DNA from: Argentina anserina
Lineage: Eukaryota > Streptophyta > Magnoliopsida > Rosales > Rosaceae
NCBI RefSeq assembly: GCF_933775445.1
Contig: NC_065876.1
Coordinates: forward strand, 17,980,001-18,044,000
Length of the DNA: 64,000 nt
Direction of reading: 5' to 3'
The number at the start of each line of letters is the position of its first letter. Position 1 is the stretch's first letter. A program made the translations under genes and the position numbers. Below, piece after piece: positions 1-13,017 of this stretch. The notes below the pieces were generated by a model. That model was not told the DNA's origin. It saw nothing but the letters and a program-made list of their open reading frames with translations, and did no database searches.

Positions 1-1399
1 TACAGTTCTTTGTTTCATTTATTTTTACTTCTATTTATCCAAAATATGAGTGTCTGTATATAATTCTTTAAATATACAGATACACATGTACGTTAAAGCC
101 TAAATATGTCAAGATCTCGAAATTCATTTTCTTTTGATGTTGTGGGATTCAATTTAGCAATTTCATATATACTTTCTAAATGGACATATAAACTTTTGTA
201 ATATGCGGTTACATCCGCAATCATTAGAGATAATGCAAATGATATCAATCGTAATCTCACTTATTCTTTTCATATGGAAAGTCGTTGACATAAATATTTA
301 AAACGTATGAGGATTTGATTGTCTCTTGTTGACCCTTGTTACATAAAGTGTCAATGAAGTATATAGGTAAGACATGAAAATGGAATATAAACCCAAATTC
401 TTTAGAGTAATTTGATAGAATCGTAAAACGATATCTCCATCTCATAATGCATGTATATTTTGAATCCCGAGCGATCATTATTAATATTATTATTCATATC
501 CACGGATATAGTACGATTATTCTTCAGTACTACTACTGTGGGGATCGCATGATGCATTTCTTTGCATTCAGTTATTCATGTCATACTAATATTTTGTGAA
601 GTTGTTTTACTTGATGCGGTACTTCGCAAAGTCAAATATTAAAAATCAAACCGCGTATATCTCGATTAATATTCGAATATTCTCCATTCATTGAGAAAAA
701 TTCATAACTATGGTTGTATGTCAACGATTGCATCAAGGTCTTGTCCAATACAAAGATACTTCAATACCAATTTTAGGCATATATAATAGCCATTACAATT
801 ATATCTTGGAAAATTAGTGACAGACTGTAATCGAAGTCTGAAACATTTTGAATTGACATAGATTTGTGTCGCTCTTAAAATTGATGAGCTTTCTCCTCGT
901 AGTTTGATATTGAATATACTTTTCAAATTGTCGTACTCTCATTATTCTATACTCTTTTTTATAAGAGGGCATTACATTGCTCATATCATATCCCCTATGC
1001 ATTTTTCAAACGGTACATTGTTATCAATTGCCATGGATCAGTTTGTATGAACCTACATGTTTATAATATTTCCCCTTTGTTTTAGGGTTATTTCTTTATT
1101 ATTATCCATAGTTCATTCTGAGAATTTTTTTCTCTTTTTTTTTCTGAAAGAAATTTCTTTGTCTTGAGAGACATTTCTTTGTCATTCAAGATTTTAAATA
1201 TGCTTCCAAGTCACGTGCAGGGAAACATGTTTGCATAATTCGATCATGGTTGAGCTTGTGTTAGGTTAATATTAACCTAGTAATGTTTATCTTATTCTTA
1301 TTCTTTTTCTTTATCTTTTTGTATATTTATTTATTTCTTATTACGTTTCCTACTCATGCTAGGAAAATGTGCAAATGATCGGAAACACGTCAAAAAGAG
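1..1399. other. AT-rich intergenic DNA, no gene seen
   Basis: Only short, stop-rich ORFs of 62-73 codons occur here on both strands, with no recognisable domain, RNA gene or clear terminal repeat. Composition is strongly AT-rich, as in old intergenic plant DNA. It may be eroded retrotransposon sequence. Confidence 0.5.
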
Positions 1400-3420
1400 T
1401 GGATTTAGCACACATTCTGGATTCGGGTGAAATTTAAAGCCAAGAAGAGCAAATGTGGAGATTCCAAAAGAAAACAAAAGTCAACGCCAAAAAATATCGG
1501 TTAATCTCCGGCGATGAGATGGTGGTTGCCGGAAATGGTGGTGGTTAAAGTCAATAAGTCAATAAAGCATATTGGTGAATTATGAATTGTGAATTTTAAT
1601 TTATAATTTAAATTCAAAATAGAAGAAGACAAATGAAGAAGACAATTTCAAGAACAATATCCACAATTTGTGCTCCATGAATTGGTGATATAAATTTAAA
1701 ATAGAAGAAGACAAATGAAGGGTATTATTTCAAGAACAAGATCCACAATTTGTGCTTCCACATTTGTCCACCATATCTAGCCATTCATCCCCATACATCT
1801 CCACCATTCATTTGTGACCTTAAGGCCTTTAAATACCATCATTCTTCCCAAATTCGTGCAATCTCCTTCACCACACAAAAACTCCATCAAAACTTCATCA
1901 TTTCCATAGTTTTAACATAGTTTTCTTAGGCCTAAGTCATAGATATCAAGTTGTGCAAAGAGAAGTGTAAAGTGTCTTGAGTTTTCACCAAAAACTAAAG
2001 ATCATTTACACATTTGATCAATCACAAACTTGTTTCATAGATTTGGGTTGGAATAAAGAGTTGCGATAGTGTGGGGTTTTACCAAAGTCATACTCACTTC
2101 ATTCTCTTCATCTTCTACTCATCCTCATCCTCATCCTCAACCCTTGCTCTTTGTTCCTAGATTGTATGGATAAAATATGGTGTTCATGGAGTTCTTCATT
2201 TGTTAGAACCCATTAATACCATACTTAGAAGCACTTTCTTTCTTATTACATCTTTGTGGGTTGTGAACCTTTAGAAGTACGGTTTGGTATTATTTGTACC
2301 AAACCCTTGGTAATCGCTTCTCTCTTTACTCTACTTCTCTTTTGATGTATTTCATTTTCAAGGGTTTGTTATATTTAATGGGTTATGAGTAGTTGGATTT
2401 GAGGCTAGGCTAGCCCTAGCTAAACTCATGTGCTAATAAATTCATTTTACTTTTAATTGATGTTGATGCATGTTGAATCTATGGACTTCTACACTTAAAA
2501 TACTTACTAAATGTGTTGCTAGTTTTGTCACCTAGAAACATGTTTAAGTAGTTAATGACTCGGAACTTGAACTTGACAACTTCTTGAATCCGTGAGCATG
2601 GGTAGCCCTTAGGTGGTGGCTTAGTATTTTTTATGGGAAATATTAAGTTGCTTGAATTTCTTACCTTGAATTTAATGCTTGTGTCATGAGTGTAATTACT
2701 CTAAGGGGGTGTTATGCTTGTGGTATATAGCCAACTTGTATTATAAGGTAATATAATTGGGACTAAGGTTATGTGATTTAATTTGGCTCCAAAAGACTTT
2801 GTTAAATTACATGATTAGTTGGTTTCTTGGTAGATTCACCAAAGCACTAGGGAGAAGTTTGTCAACCATGTTTATGCATTAATCTTGAGTTACATTTGTG
2901 CATGAGTAAGGCTAGGTGCAATGCTTAAGTCTCTACTCCTCTTTTGATTATATCTCTATATTTACCTTTCTTTGTTGTTTTGGTGCAAGAATTAGTTTGC
3001 TTAGTTTAATTATAAAATCAACCAAGTCGACTCACTACCACTTGTTAATACGATCTCCATGACTCTTAGCTTCCAAAGGGCTAAGGTTGTAAACTTGTAA
3101 AAAGTTAGAATACATGTTTTTCTAGTTTTTTTCTTGCGGAAATCTAGTTAGAGTTGAGTTTCTCACAATCCCTTGGGTACGATACTCTACACTTTCCCTT
3201 ACTAAAACTTGACCTCATATACTTGGGAGTAGGTAGTTTCACACATAAATACACATAATCATACTTTAAGTGATTCAAATTCTTTAGAGTCCAATATATG
3301 TTGTGTTGGTTTAACCAAGTGTAAATAGAGTACGAGACTTATTAGTTTCGCAGTCTAAAAGTCTAAATAAACTTACACGAAAATTAAACATACCAAAATA
3401 CATTATGCCCGATTTGGCGC
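1400..3420 (+). mobile_element. probable remnant of a non-autonomous LTR element (LARD-like)
   Basis: The stretch has no coding capacity but reads like the long untranslated part of large plant LTR elements. It holds a tail with GGGTACGATACTCTAC near 3175, and TTTGGCGC near 3414, which resembles the start of primer sites in Athila/Tat-type gypsy elements. I could not find paired LTRs or a target duplication, so the boundaries are rough. Assignment rests on general sequence style and is inference. Searching the region against a plant repeat library would settle it. Confidence 0.35.
1615..1760 (+). repeat. 82 bp tandem duplication
   Basis: Two imperfect copies of a block beginning AGAAGAAGACAAATGAAG (at 1621 and 1703) and running to CCACAATTTGTGCT lie 82 bp apart. 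They sit inside the putative LTR-element remnant. No coding sense is seen. Confidence 0.75.
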
Positions 3421-3931
3421 TTTATGAAGTTGCTTTATCATAATAAAAATATACAATTTAATGAATTTCCCGGAAATACAAATCGGATTGTAAGACCAAG
3501 AATTAAAATGGTCGTATTTTTCGATGTTTCATGAAAATGCTTTATCACAAGAATATGGTTGTCATCTCTTTGTTTTTGAATTATAAAATTATCATGAAAT
3601 TTCGTTATCATGACAATGCTCATATCATATGATAAATAACATAATTATAAAAATTATATAAACATAGCATATGCAACAAATAGAGCATATCATTTAACAT
3701 GGTTAAGTAATTTACAAAACTTAGGAAATTATCGTATTCATGATACATGCTAATGACCATGTATAAATATATAATGCTTAAAAATTTAAATCATAGCATC
3801 ACGATTTAATGACATGCTAAGTAATAGAATTTTGATAAAAAGCATAGCATATAACATGAAAAATATTTAGAGAGTACTTTGCTCACATAACATATATAAT
3901 TTCATTTATATGAATCAAATGCAATAAAATC
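3421..3931. other. AT-rich intergenic DNA
   Basis: Very AT-rich sequence with no credible ORF or RNA gene. It ends at the 5 bp target duplication AACAA (3932-3936) of the copia element that follows. Confidence 0.5.
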
Positions 3932-3936
3932 AACAA

Positions 3937-4120
3937 TGTTCCGGGAGAATTACTATTCTACCCTTGTGTGTGTCTTAGCCTAATAGGTTTCCATTAGGAG
4001 ATAGATTAGCATCTCCGTAATAGATTAGGACTCCGAATTCTACGGGATTGTGGTTTTGTAAATGCCTATATATAGGCCACCATATCATTCAATAATACAC
4101 AATTATTTCATCCTGCATCA
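3937..4120 (+). repeat. 5' LTR of copia element A
   Basis: The 184 bp repeat begins TGTTCCGGGAG and ends CCTGCATCA. It matches 13018-13207 with about four substitutions plus a 5 bp and a 1 bp indel. A TATA box (CTATATATAGG near 4066) lies about 50 bp before the end. The next bases (CGTTATTAGTACG from 4121) sit where a primer-binding site is expected and resemble the CGTTATCA-type start found in some copia elements. Confidence 0.95.
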
Positions 4121-4289
4121 CGTTATTAGTACGTTGCCCTAAAACCCTGAATTTTTAGAGCCCTAGAAATTTTTTTTTCTATTATCTTCCTCCGCCGGCC
4201 GCCGCCGATTCCGGCCTCCGGCATCTCCTCGCTGGCGCGCCTCCTGCTCGCCGCCGCATCGCAGTTCCTGCACCCAGCCACGCACACAG

Positions 4290-4402
4290 CCCCGCTCGCG
4301 ACCCCTGCAGCCCCGCTCGCGACCTCTGTAGCCCCGCTCGTGACCCCTGCAGCCCCGCTCGCGACACCTGCAACCCCGCAGCCCCGCTCGCGACCCCTGC
4401 AG
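4290..4402 (+). repeat. GC-rich 21 bp tandem repeat in the element A leader
   Basis: Five imperfect copies of a 21 bp unit (CCCCGCTCGCGACCCCTGCA plus G) start at 4290, 4311, 4332, 4353 and 4382, the last after an 8 bp partial unit. They lie in the untranslated leader between the LTR and gag. Because 21 is a multiple of 3, all frames stay open on the minus strand and give spurious alanine/glycine-rich ORFs; these are not genes. Confidence 0.9.
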
Positions 4403-4920
4403 CCCCGCATGGTCTCCTCCGCATTTGCTCCGTAAAAACATCTTTTTGCCCCGCAAGTCCCCGCATCAAAACATTCAAAATTGCTCCTCCCGTATATTCA
4501 TGCAAGAAACGCGAAATTCACAAGTAAGGACTTCGCTCAAGAGAAGCTACTCCCGTATACTACAAACCTTCAAAGGTAAAATTTTCATAAACGTTCCCGC
4601 TTTTGAACGTATAGATATATTATATCGGGCGCTATTAGCCTTCTTCTTGTCTTAATTCTGGCCTTTCTTATAACGCCGATGAGACTATAGAGGGATGGGT
4701 TTCCCCTCTTGGTCGATGTTTTCTGTGTGACGGTCCTGGGGGAGTCACGATTGTTTAAAAGGGAAGTTAATCGATTTTCGTGTGGTCGCCTGAGTGCACC
4801 GCTGTTTTGGGTGCGATCATGAGTATCGTCACTTGCATCGATTTTTCTTGTGACCAAATACGTCACCCCTTCTAATTCCTATTATACTTGAATCTAATCG
4901 ATTATGTATTCGTTTTGTAG

Positions 4921-5988
4921 ATGTCATCGCCATCTCGACCGAAATTTGGCCTTCTTGATCTAGAAGGAAAGGAATACCACCGCTGGGTTTCCGACATGGA
5001 GCTCGCTTTCGAGAGCCGAGGGATCGAAGGCATGTTTGCCGACCCTCCTGCTGATTTCCCACCCATGGCTAAGACTCAGACTCTCATCTTTATGAGACGT
5101 CACATCCATGCAACTCTCAAGAGGCAATACTTGAACGTAAAAGATCCTAAAGAATTATGTGACAAACTACGCTTGCGGTACAACAACGTTCATGATAAGC
5201 TTCTTCCTGAATTGACCGTTAGATGGGATAACATAAGTCTATTGGACTATAAGAGAGTGGATGATTTTAATCAGGATATGCTATGCTTGCAATCCGATCT
5301 CGGCACCGTTGGTGTCATCAAGACTGACCTAGATCTTCTCAATAAGACATTGGACATGTTTCCAATCAACTATGAGGTTCAAGCTCATACGTACCGCACT
5401 CATGTAGAGGAAGGGAAGATCCGGTCTTTTGCCGACTTAATGGCGCTCTTGGCTAAGAAGGAAAGACATTCTGAGATCCTCCTCAACAACATCAATAGAC
5501 CTGTTGGCACTCAAAGAATTTCTACGCCATAGTCTAACTATGGGAAAGCTCCTAAGCAAAAGAATCAATCAAGGAACGCTCCATACCAGCACCAAAACAA
5601 CAACTCTCATGGTGGGAGGCAACAAGGCCGGTCTCAGCCTCGGTCCAATACTTGGACCCGTGATGGTGGCGGCGCCGCACCCTCCGGGGGAGGCCATCCC
5701 CGTCCCAACATTCAAGGAGGCCGTGCGCCTCCTCATGCCTCCACTTCCGGTAATGGCAAGTCTTCATGCTTCATATGTGGCTCCTTTAAGCATTTTAATC
5801 GCGATTGTCGCGCTAGCAAAGAGATGATCAAGGCTTACTCCGCCTACAAGAAGTTTTTACAACCCGAATCGAATCATGTGGATGAGGACCATGAGATCGA
5901 GACTCACCATATCTACATGAAGCCCGAGCCCCTTGCCTCTAAGGCTAGGCCTCCGGCCTCTACCATGGATACTCCCGACTTTGATTAG
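4921..5988 (+). pseudogene. copia gag, one premature stop
   Basis: One frame runs from ATG 4921 to TAG 5986-5988, 355 codons, broken once by an in-frame TAG at 5530-5532. The N-terminal two thirds is a UBN2/retrotran_gag-type capsid domain. Near 5768-5809 lies a CCHC zinc knuckle, CFICGSFKHFNRDC (C-x2-C-x4-H-x4-C), preceded by a Gly/Arg/Asn-rich stretch. The protein would form the virus-like particle and bind element RNA. The stop could arise from CAG to TAG. Gag and pol are separated by about 650 bp without an open frame, so pol expression would need another mechanism, or the linker has decayed. Confidence 0.9.
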
Positions 5989-6639
5989 TCGTTTTAGCTT
6001 CTTTAGCTTTATGATTCAAGTATTGTTATGGCCAACTGCCATTGTTATTTTCATTGACTTTGTAATAGTCTTTTGATTTTGGAATTAGAAGTTCATGCGT
6101 GATGTATTAAACATTGGCATTCAATAAAATTTCTCATTCTCTTGCTTACAAGATGATCTCTTTGAGAATTTTATTTACCCTATACTTAGCATGATGATCA
6201 ACGTGTGCAACTCACGTGGTTTTTAAATTGGACGCTTTTGGGTTACATGGGACCCCAATAGCACTACATTGTGATTTTGGACCTTGTTTCAGCAGTCCCT
6301 GCTGCCACGTTTTCCTCGTCCAAAATTCACCCGGTTTTGAGTCATTTTGACATGGTTTTCTGGTTCGTTTTTCCGGTTTTCTCCAAGTCCGTTATATGCG
6401 CTCACCGGCACTTTTTGTGTGTGTTTTCACACCATTTTTGGATGGTTTCTACCACCCTAGTTTACTGTTTGGTAGTTCACTGCTTCAATACCATGATTTC
6501 CAACTCTTTAGTTGAAGAATGTAGTACTATTGCCATGTGATACATTCGATGAGATCGACCTTTGTTCCGATTCCCATTCTTACAATATCCTACGGCGTAT
6601 TGTATAGAATTATTCCCGTGTCACTGACTCTCTTAATTG

Positions 6640-9600
6640 TCATTTTATAGATATCCCACGGTGAAATCGAATGTCTAGCTGATTGCAGAACCACCCACAT
6701 TGTCCTACGGCACATGCAGTTGTTCACGGATCTAGTGTTTTCGACTTCTTCGATGACTACAATGATTGGCTCGAAATCCATCATTCAAGGAAGAGGCACT
6801 GCTTCTTTCATGTTGCCTAATGGTACGACTCTTAACGTCGTAGACGCTCTTTATGCGCCGAAGTCTCCCCGCACCTTGCTAAGTTTTAAGGACATACGTG
6901 CCAATGGTTTTCACCTCGATACTTATGTTGAGAATGGAGATGAATATCTTTGTGTTACCTCTGAGAAAGCAGGCCATCTCCGCATCTTAGAGAAGATGAA
7001 GAGTCTTGGGAATGGTTTGTATTTTATTTCCATTCGGATCATTGAATCATATGCGGTTGAACGCAACTTTTGTGATTCAGACTCTTATATGCTTTGGCAT
7101 GCCCGTCTCGGGCACCCTGAACGTGATATGATGATTAGAATTCTTAAGAATTCACATTGTCATCCATTTTACAAGTCCCGGAAGCGATTGGAGGATCACC
7201 TCACCCGTGCTCCGCACGGTGAGGCCGTGCCTACCCATGCACCGCATGGTGTGGCCGAACATGCCTGACGCGGCAGCTCCACGGCTTTCATGCCGTCGGT
7301 GGCGGCATCCCCTCCTTCACAAGAGCTTGTGATGCCTCCCGTGCTTTCAAATGCCTCCATGGCAATTTCTGATGCCCATCACTCGTTTTGCAAAGCTTGT
7401 TCTCTTGCTAAATTTCAAGGAAGTCCTTTTGCTAAGGCTTCGACCGAGAACATTCCATTCTTACAATGTATCCAAGGTGACATTTGTGGACTCTGGTCAA
7501 CCAGAATGCGGACCTTTTCGATATATTATGGTATTGGTTGATGCATCGACGCGTTGGTCACACGTCACTTTGCTATCCACAAGGAATGCTGCATTTGCTA
7601 AGTTATTAGCTGAGATCATCAAACTTCGGGCTCACCACCCCGATTATCCTATCAAATCCATTCGTTTGGATAATGCTAGAGAATTCACCTCCAAAACTTT
7701 TGATGATTACTGCATGTCTATTGGGATCGAAGTTGAACATCCCGTTCCTCATGTTCATTCACAGAACGGTCTAGCAGAGGCTACCATCAAGCGTATTCAG
7801 CTTGTTGCTCGGGCAATGGTTATGGGTACTAACCTGCCGGTCTCTGCGTGGGGATATGCAGTGTTGCATGCAGCGACACTTATTCGTTTCCGACCCGCGG
7901 CTAACCAAGCGTTTAGTGCGTACCAGATGGTAACTAGTTACGAACCCAATATTTCACACTTACGCATCTTTGGTTGCGCCGTTTATGTGCCTATTACGCC
8001 TCCGCTGCGTACTAAGATGGGTCCTCAGAGACGATTAGGTATCTATGTTGGCTATAATTCCCCAACGATTGTCCGCTACTTAGAACCAACCACCGGAGAT
8101 CTCTTTACTGCAAGATTTGCAGATTGTCACTTTGATGAGACATGCTTCCCATCGTTAGGGGGAGATGGGAATGTAATCATTCCAAATGAACGTCAGGAAT
8201 TGACGTGGTGTGTCCCCATTATGTCTCATTATGATCCCCGCACTGCTCAAAGCGAGTTAGAAGTGCAACGCATTATCGACCTCCAGAAAGTCGTGGATTC
8301 GATGCCCGACGGCTTTGTAGATATTGCTAAAGTGATGATATCGAACATACCCGCTGCGAACGTACCGGCACGGTTGGATGTCCCAAAATACGGGCGTGGA
8401 AGACAAGCTCCTGGACCTAGCAACGTTGGCACCGCCCCTGACAGTGGGACGGAGGCCGGAGGCGGCACCACCGTACGTCGTGGTGTTGCCGGCGCCCCTT
8501 GTGGAGACGATGCCGAGATGGCCCGGCATGGAGCAGCTTTGGCCTCGGCTCCTCAAAGGAAAATGGGGAGACCGATAAACTCTAGGGATTCAAAACCTAG
8601 AAAGAAGCGAACGACTAAGGCACATCGCGTCATCAACGATGAATCACCATCGTATGAAGTTGTCTCTGATTACAGCTATGTCCATGAATCAAATCAAGTG
8701 TTACCGTGGGACGCTATGGAACCTTGTTTGATGCCAGAGAACAACGAAATCTCAGTGAACTACACAAGTGAGCAGTCGGTCCGAAACCGAGCCACTACAT
8801 GCATTGATGACGTTTTCGCTTATTCCGTCGCACATGAGATCATATCTGAAGACGACGTTGAACCTCGCTTTGTAGCTGAATGCGAACGCAGAGTAGACTG
8901 GCCGAAGTGGAAGGAAGCAATCCAGGTAGAACTTGACTCATTAGCGAAGAGAGAAGTCTTCGGAAAGGTTGAATTGACTCCAAGAGATGTCAAACCTGTT
9001 GGACATAAATGGGTATTCGTTCGTAAGCGTAATGAGATGAACGAGATTGTACGCTATAAGGCAAGACTCCTGGCGCAAGGGTTCTCACAATGACCTGGTA
9101 TTGACTATGAAGAGACTTATTCTCCTGTTATGGACATTATTACCTTCCGCTACCTTATTAGTCTGGTAGTGTCCGAAAGACTAAACATGTAGCTTATGGA
9201 TATGGTCACAACTTATCTCTATGGGGATCTTGACGCAGAGATATACATGAAAGCTCCAGAGGGACTACCTTTACCTCCATCAAGTGCCTCCAGACCACGG
9301 AGTGCTCATGCAGTCAGATTACGTCGTTCATTATACGGGTTAAAGCAATCCGGAAGAATGTGGTACAATCGGTTGCATCAATACTTGGTGAGAAGGGGTT
9401 ATAAGAATGATGAACTATGCCCATGCATGTTCATACGAAAGACAAATTCCGGATTCGTCATCATTGCGGTCTACGTTGATGACATGAACATAATCGGTAC
9501 TCTTGATGAGATTGAAGAGACCGTGTCTTATTTGAAGTCGGAATTTGAGATGAAAGACCTAGGGAGGATGAAATTTTGTCTCGGCCTTGAGCTTGTGCAT

Positions 9601-9723
9601 AGGGCCGACGGCATCTTAGTGCATCAGTCAAATTACACGCAGAAGATGCTTCGACGTTTCAATATGGATCTATGCAGTCCATTGTCTACTCCCATGGTCG
9701 TCCGAAGTCTAGATATCAAGTGA
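6640..9723 (+). pseudogene. copia pol, 5' part: protease, integrase, RT N-terminal half
   Basis: In order I read a degenerate aspartic protease site (ADCRTTH, about 6676), the pre-integrase motif LWHARLGHP (about 7094), an integrase zinc region, and integrase catalytic residues in GDICG, RLDNAREF and HSQNGLAEA (7480-7780). An RT follows with ARLLAQGFSQ, SLYGLKQS and the catalytic YVDD (near 9472). Breaks: a stop after 7265, a frameshift near 7490, TGA at 9091-9093 (expected Arg before PGIDYEETYSP) and TAG at 9190-9192 (expected Gln). The frame stops where the nested solo LTR begins at 9721. Polyprotein domains and order are those of Ty1-copia; lineage was not determined. Confidence 0.9.
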
Positions 9724-11913
9724 TAGGAGCACAATGTGTGACGTTCTTAATGTGATTATGCCCTATTCTTACTCTTTGTTACCTCTTATTTAGTATGTTT
9801 TAGTTTCTTTTGTAAGAATAATTGTTTAGGTAGAGCTTATATCAATTATAAGTGAATTGATGATGAAATCGTGCTAAGTGTTAAGAATCCTTGTTGATAT
9901 ATGTTTCCTTGTTCGAGTAGGATTCATCTTTGCGTATTTCTTTGTTTCTAATATACTTATTCTTATTAGGAAATACAAATCCATGTTGGAAAAGGAAAGC
10001 AATCCTAGTTCCACAAGGAAAGAGAAGAAGATACACTTAAAAGCCCAATCCATGCAAGAATGAAAATGCTGTCAAGATTTGTAGTCCAACTTCGACGGGC
10101 TCCCCTGGATAGCTCCGATTGCGTTAGAAGACGTACCTTATATGGATAAAAATTATTTTGAGTCTAGTTTCTGTAGGATTTGGAATCAAATAAATATCTT
10201 ATTCCTACGGGGAGATATGACCGAATCATTACTCGGAGGTCCAGTGAGCTCGACGGAATTATCTCAGCCATTGATTTGCTTTGATCCAAGGGCTATGAGA
10301 GAAACTTGGGGCTTTGTTCCTCCTGCATATAGAGAACAAATATGTATCAGAATATCCATAATTCCCTGCACCAAAGAATGTCAAAGAAGGCATGCAGCAA
10401 ATTAAATGAGAAGAGGCAAGAAAGTCAAAGAAGGCATGCAGCAAATTTAATGAGGAGAGGTAAGAAAAATCAAACATGGCTGCAACAATTAAGACTTTTG
10501 CTGCCTCCCTAATTCAAAGGAAGAAATTTGTGCAAAAGAAATCAGCATTAAAGGAGGAAGAAGATATGCAATTAATGCAAAAGATATGCAATCCTTATAG
10601 AAATCAGAATTCTGGTACTGCAGATCATCTAACTTTGACGAGCTCCCCTGGACAGCTCAAAATGACTGATAACATGCATGATATATGGATAAAAAGCCAC
10701 GGAAGTCTAGTTGAAATTGTCAGTTGGAATCATCTCAATATCTATTTTCTAGAAAAGGTTATGGCCACAACAAGGGACAAAGGTCAGATCTGCCGAATCT
10801 AGGAAACCTCAACCAATTTGGTTTCAACTTTGTGGACTTTGTGGCCATCCTCCCTTGGGTTTCTTCCTCTATATATAGCACCTCAATTACACAAAAGAAC
10901 ATCATCAACCTTGCTCACAAGACTAGCCAAAGCTCTGCCTTAAACACTACTCATCATCCTCAAAGCCATTCAAGGCGAAAACACCATCTTTCCTTCATTC
11001 CATTCGATCCAAAGTGCTACGCCTAGGATTGCCATTCAAGTTGAAGCCATGCTGCCTTGTTTTGATACCTCTAAGGAGATTTACAAAGTGTAACTCGTTA
11101 CTTCTTAACTTATGTTTTCGGTTTGGATTCTTTGTGTGATGTTGTGTTTATGTTTTTGGCTAGTTCCGAATTTGTGGAATACTCTCATGTAGTTTACGAT
11201 TTTGCAAGATGTTATAAAGTAGTTCTGATTTTGTTTTCTATGATTTCTATGTAGATGTCGTGAGTTTATAATTCAATGATTTAATGATTCTCTTTCTTGT
11301 GCGTTAACTATATGTGATTCAAGGCGCTAAGTTAGTTTTGCATATAGGATTCCTAAGTGTTTTTGTTAACTTGTTAAAGTAAGTGACATGCTTGACTTGT
11401 TAGTAATCACTAGGAATTAACCATGATTCGTTTGTTATCTAAGATGGCTAAGTAATTAGATAAGAGATGAATCAATGAAGTGGTAAGATTGAGAATGACA
11501 TGTTACCTTGTAATTTCTAAGCGCTAAGATAGGATTATCAGGCCATGTTTCGAGTTAGGGATGCACTAAGTAACCTAGTTCGGCATTTGGTTGTTGTTTG
11601 TTCACTCAATACTTGTCCGCTAAGGCTCGGTGTTTGCATAGGATGAGATTATGATTTTGAAGCTACTTGTGACGATTTGTTTGGTGATGTTTATGTGTTG
11701 GTTGGTTGATCACATGTATATATTAGTTTAGGATTTATTTTTATGTTCTTGATCCGATCCTATATCAAATCTTAAACTCTTATGAATTCGTGGTTAAATG
11801 TTTGTGATTCTTTACCCTGGATGGATCCCCGGTTTGTGAATGATACCCTCTTGTTTTATACTACTAACGATGCTTACAGGGTTAATATTGATCTCGAGTA
11901 ATCGAATCGATCA
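9721..11913 (+). mobile_element. solo LTR (2,193 bp) nested in copia element A
   Basis: The insert begins TGATAGGAGC and ends GATCA, i.e. TG...CA, and is flanked by a 5 bp duplication TCAAG (9716-9720 and 11914-11918). Removing it with one duplication restores the RT reading frame exactly, from VVRSLDIK to KDPFRPKED. It has no coding domain; a promoter-like CTATATATAGC lies near 10871. Two short related blocks with GAGCTCCCCTGGAYAGCTC style sequence occur near 10095 and 10640. A single LTR left by recombination between two LTRs is the simplest reading; a small non-autonomous element is the alternative. Its first 40 bp match 15154-15115 on the minus strand, so the family has another member in this window. 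Confidence 0.88.
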
Positions 11914-11918
11914 TCAAG

Positions 11919-12832
11919 AAGGATCCCTTCCGTCCTAAAGAGGATGATGAAGAAGTTCTTGGTCTTGAAGTTCCATACCTTAGTGCGATTGGGGCACTAT
12001 TGTATCTTGCTCAATGCAGTAGACCAGACATATCTTTCGCAGTGAACTTATTAGCTAGATTTATCTCCGCGCCTAGCTACGTCATTGGAATGGAATCAAG
12101 CATTTGTTTCGGTACTTGAAATGTTCCCTTGACATGGAATTGTTCTACCCCTATTGCAGAGAGAACACCGCTACGGTATCTCCCCACACCACCGCCATCG
12201 CCGACACCGGCCTTGCCACCGTACGCCACAGGGACGCCGCCGGTCGCCATGGCGTGGAGACCGTGTACGGTGCCGAGAGCAGCAGCCGGTCCTGTGCAGC
12301 TCTTTCCCCCGATGCAAAGAGTCCAAACAACTTGTTAGTTGGTTATGCTGACACAGGGTACCTCTCTGACCCTCATAAGGCTCGTTCTCAAACCGGTTAT
12401 GTGTTTACCATTGGGAATACGGCGATATCTTGGAGATCCACTAAGCAAACTCTTGTTGCTACTTCTTCGAATCACGCGGAGATCATCGCTCTCCATGAAG
12501 CAGTTAAAGAATGTGTTTGGCTACGATCACTTGTTCGCCATATTCGTAATTCTTGTGGATTAGTCTCTACAACTGATCAACCTACGTGCATTTATGAAGA
12601 TAATGCTGCTTGCATAGAGCAGACAAAGTTAGGTTTCATCTAGGGAGACAACACCAAGCATATTTCGCCTAAGTTCTTCTACAACGTTCAACAACAGAAG
12701 TTCTTGAATGTTCAGATCAATCAAGTGAGTTCAGAATCCAATGTTGCGGATTTGTTCACCAAGTCTTTGCCTAAATATACTTTTGTGAAACATGTGAAGA
12801 GCATTGGCATGCGTCGTTTATCGGAACACTAG
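11919..12832 (+). pseudogene. copia pol, 3' part: RT C-terminus and RNase H
   Basis: The frame resumes with YLAQCSRPDISFAVN, loses phase near 12075, then continues into RNase H with GYADTGYLSDP, ISWRSTKQT, SSNHAEIIAL and YEDNAACIE, carrying the acidic catalytic residues. TAG at 12642-12644 interrupts the normal GFIKGD-type motif before DNTKHISPKFF; the frame reads on to SLPKYTFVKHVKSIGMRRL and TAG 12830-12832. A GC-rich stretch at about 12165-12310 adds some 45 codons where related elements have a short linker. RNase H removes RNA during reverse transcription; this copy is dead. Confidence 0.88.
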
Positions 12833-13017
12833 AGTTTGGTAGACTTCAGGGGGAGTCTACATCACATGTTAAGATCCTTAAGTAGTTGGTGCGTTGTGCT
12901 CTTTTTTCCTTCGATCACACTTTTGTTTTACCCAAGAGGTTTATGTTTTGCTTGACCAGGTTTTTACCGAGGCAACGTTGTGCGCCATGCAACCTAGGCA
13001 TGCGACACAAGGGGGAG

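Noticed and set aside
4126..4505. Three overlapping minus-strand Ala/Gly/Arg-rich ORFs
   Set aside because: They arise from the 21 bp GC repeat in the leader of the plus-strand copia element; all frames are open there and none has a domain.
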